NCBI GenBank assembly: GCA_964567665.1
Contig: CAZMNN010000004.1
Location: 1 to 64,000 of the forward strand
From: UBA1731 sp964567665
GTDB taxonomy: Bacteria > Verrucomicrobiota > Kiritimatiellia > RFP12 > UBA1067
Direction: 5' to 3'
Length of the DNA: 64,000 bases
In this document: positions 63,141 through 64,000 of the stretch, in pieces
Numbering within the stretch: the first letter of the stretch is position 1
Layout: every line of letters starts with the position of its first letter
Made by a program: the position numbers and the translations under genes
Notes under the pieces: generated by a model
What the model saw: the letters and a program-made list of their open reading frames with translations, nothing else
The model's database searches: none
Told to the model about the DNA's origin: nothing

Positions 63141-64000
63141 ATGACAAGCATAAGCAAACTCCTGTTCGGAACGGATGAACCAAACGATCGTCTGCGGTAT
63201 GCGAAGAACATACACCGCAGACCCATTGTCGTGTGGAATGTGACGCCGGAATGCAATCTCGCCTGTGCACACTGCTATGCGTCCGGACGCAACGGCGCCG
63301 ACAGCGTTCTGAACGGAGACGAGGCGCGGCGCGTGATAGACGACCTTGCGGACTGGAAAGTCCCGGTGCTGCTGTTCTCCGGCGGCGAACCGTTCTGCCG
63401 TTCGGACATCCGCGAGCTTTCGGAGTACGCGAAGTCGAGAGGGTTGCGCGTGACGTTCTCAACCAACGGCACGTTGATAGATGACGATACGGCGGATTGG
63501 CTTGCGTCTCTTGGCACAGGATATGTCGGCATATCGATTGACGGCACGGAGGCGATCCACGACGGCTTTCGCCGCAGACGCGGCGCGTACGCCGCAAGCG
63601 TTGCGGCCATTCGCCGCCTTGTCGCCCGTGGCGTCAAGGTTGGGCTTCGCGTCACGATGACGCGCCTCAACGTCGCCGCGATTCCGTCGATCTTCGACAT
63701 GATGCGCATTGAAAACGTTCCAAGGGTGTGCTTCTACCATCTAGTGTACACTGGGCGCGGACAGTCGCTCATCGCGGACGACCTTTCGGCCGTCGAGCGC
63801 CGGGCGGCAATCGACACCATTGTCGCCGAGACGGAGAGGGCATTTGCGTCCGGCAGACCGGTGGAGGTGCTTACGGTGGACAACCACTGCGACGGGCCGT
63901 ATCTGTACATGAAGCGTCCGTCGGAGTGCGTAATGGAGCTGCTGTCGCTGAACGGCGGCAACTCCAGCGGACAGGGCATAGCCTGCATATCTTGGGACGG
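63141..64000 (+). CDS. ahbC: 12,18-didecarboxysiroheme deacetylase (AhbC), radical SAM, partial
   Basis: The frame runs off the right end after 286 codons. The radical SAM cluster motif is CNLACAHC with Cys38, Cys42 and Cys45. SISKLLFGT at the start, LLFSGGEPF, VGISIDG, RVCFYHLVYTGRG, VLTVDNHCDGPYLYMK and GGNSSGQG match AhbC closely. AhbC removes the acetate side chains of 12,18-didecarboxysirohaem in the alternative haem pathway of sulfate reducers and archaea. The ATG at 63141 lacks a clear ribosome site. The C-terminal SPASM-type part is outside the window. NirJ-type relatives are a less likely alternative. Confidence 0.82.
   Translation, partial: MTSISKLLFGTDEPNDRLRYAKNIHRRPIVVWNVTPECNLACAHCYASGRNGADSVLNGDEARRVIDDLADWKVPVLLFSGGEPFCRSDIRELSEYAKSRGLRVTFSTNGTLIDDDTADWLASLGTGYVGISIDGTEAIHDGFRRRRGAYAASVAAIRRLVARGVKVGLRVTMTRLNVAAIPSIFDMMRIENVPRVCFYHLVYTGRGQSLIADDLSAVERRAAIDTIVAETERAFASGRPVEVLTVDNHCDGPYLYMKRPSECVMELLSLNGGNSSGQGIACISWD

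Overview
The window looks like a chromosomal contig from an uncultured, GC-rich, Gram-negative bacterium, most probably Kiritimatiellota or a close relative in the PVC group. The lineage is an inference. It rests on KdsB (an LPS outer membrane), two type III glutamine synthetases, large secreted beta-strand-repeat and LamG-like proteins beside GH106 and DUF4838 proteins, AhbC (siroheme-dependent haem synthesis), and a Bacteroidetes-style long PurF homologue. No phage, transposase or CRISPR array is visible. Both ends cut genes: a repeat protein at the left and ahbC at the right. A 21-N assembly gap lies inside one gene.

Layout. 1-650: minus-strand repeat membrane protein, a short gene remnant and tRNA-Val. 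710-9493: housekeeping operons glnN1-lysA-kdsB, ilvA plus an unknown gene, and a tandem pair of CaCA antiporters. 9494-15835: a repeat element, then a secreted glycan-degradation cluster (GH20, SGNH lipoprotein, GH101/GH129-like). 15888-25979: cysS, valS, an acyl-CoA synthetase, an unknown membrane protein, argG, a secreted TPR-like protein and a DUF486 protein. 26003-33016: minus-strand secreted cluster (autotransporter-type repeat protein, DUF4838 with a C-terminal CBM9-like part, unknown secreted protein). 33017-34021: a nearly gene-free kilobase with an orphan promoter and an ATPase-like remnant. 34022-41757: truA, a small-membrane-protein/acyltransferase operon, pyrD, an SDR, a U32 peptidase-family protein, a transglycosylase-like protein and folP. 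41763-44135: a GltB-like protein that lacks its synthase half. 44355-46225: three tRNAs, carA and its terminator. 46302-53220: a LamG-like secreted protein and a GH106 rhamnosidase. 53349-61414: nagB, a small membrane protein, nadC, a HAD phosphatase, a pyrimidine-nucleoside phosphorylase, glnN2 and a purF-like gene. 61491-64000: a pseudouridine synthase and CPBP protease on the minus strand, divergent from ahbC.

How the genes work together. The secreted GH20, SGNH, GH101/129-like, DUF4838 and GH106 proteins suggest growth on host or plant polysaccharides. NagB would feed amino sugar into glycolysis. Nitrogen genes recur: two GSIII genes, half a GltB, a PurF-like amidotransferase, carA and argG.

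The strongest window-wide signal is in the promoters. Eighteen sites match TGN-TATAAT or a close variant, usually without a clear -35 box. At six genes the -10 hexamer ends only 8-9 nt before the ATG, which predicts leaderless mRNAs. Other genes in the same window carry good Shine-Dalgarno sites, so two initiation modes seem to coexist.
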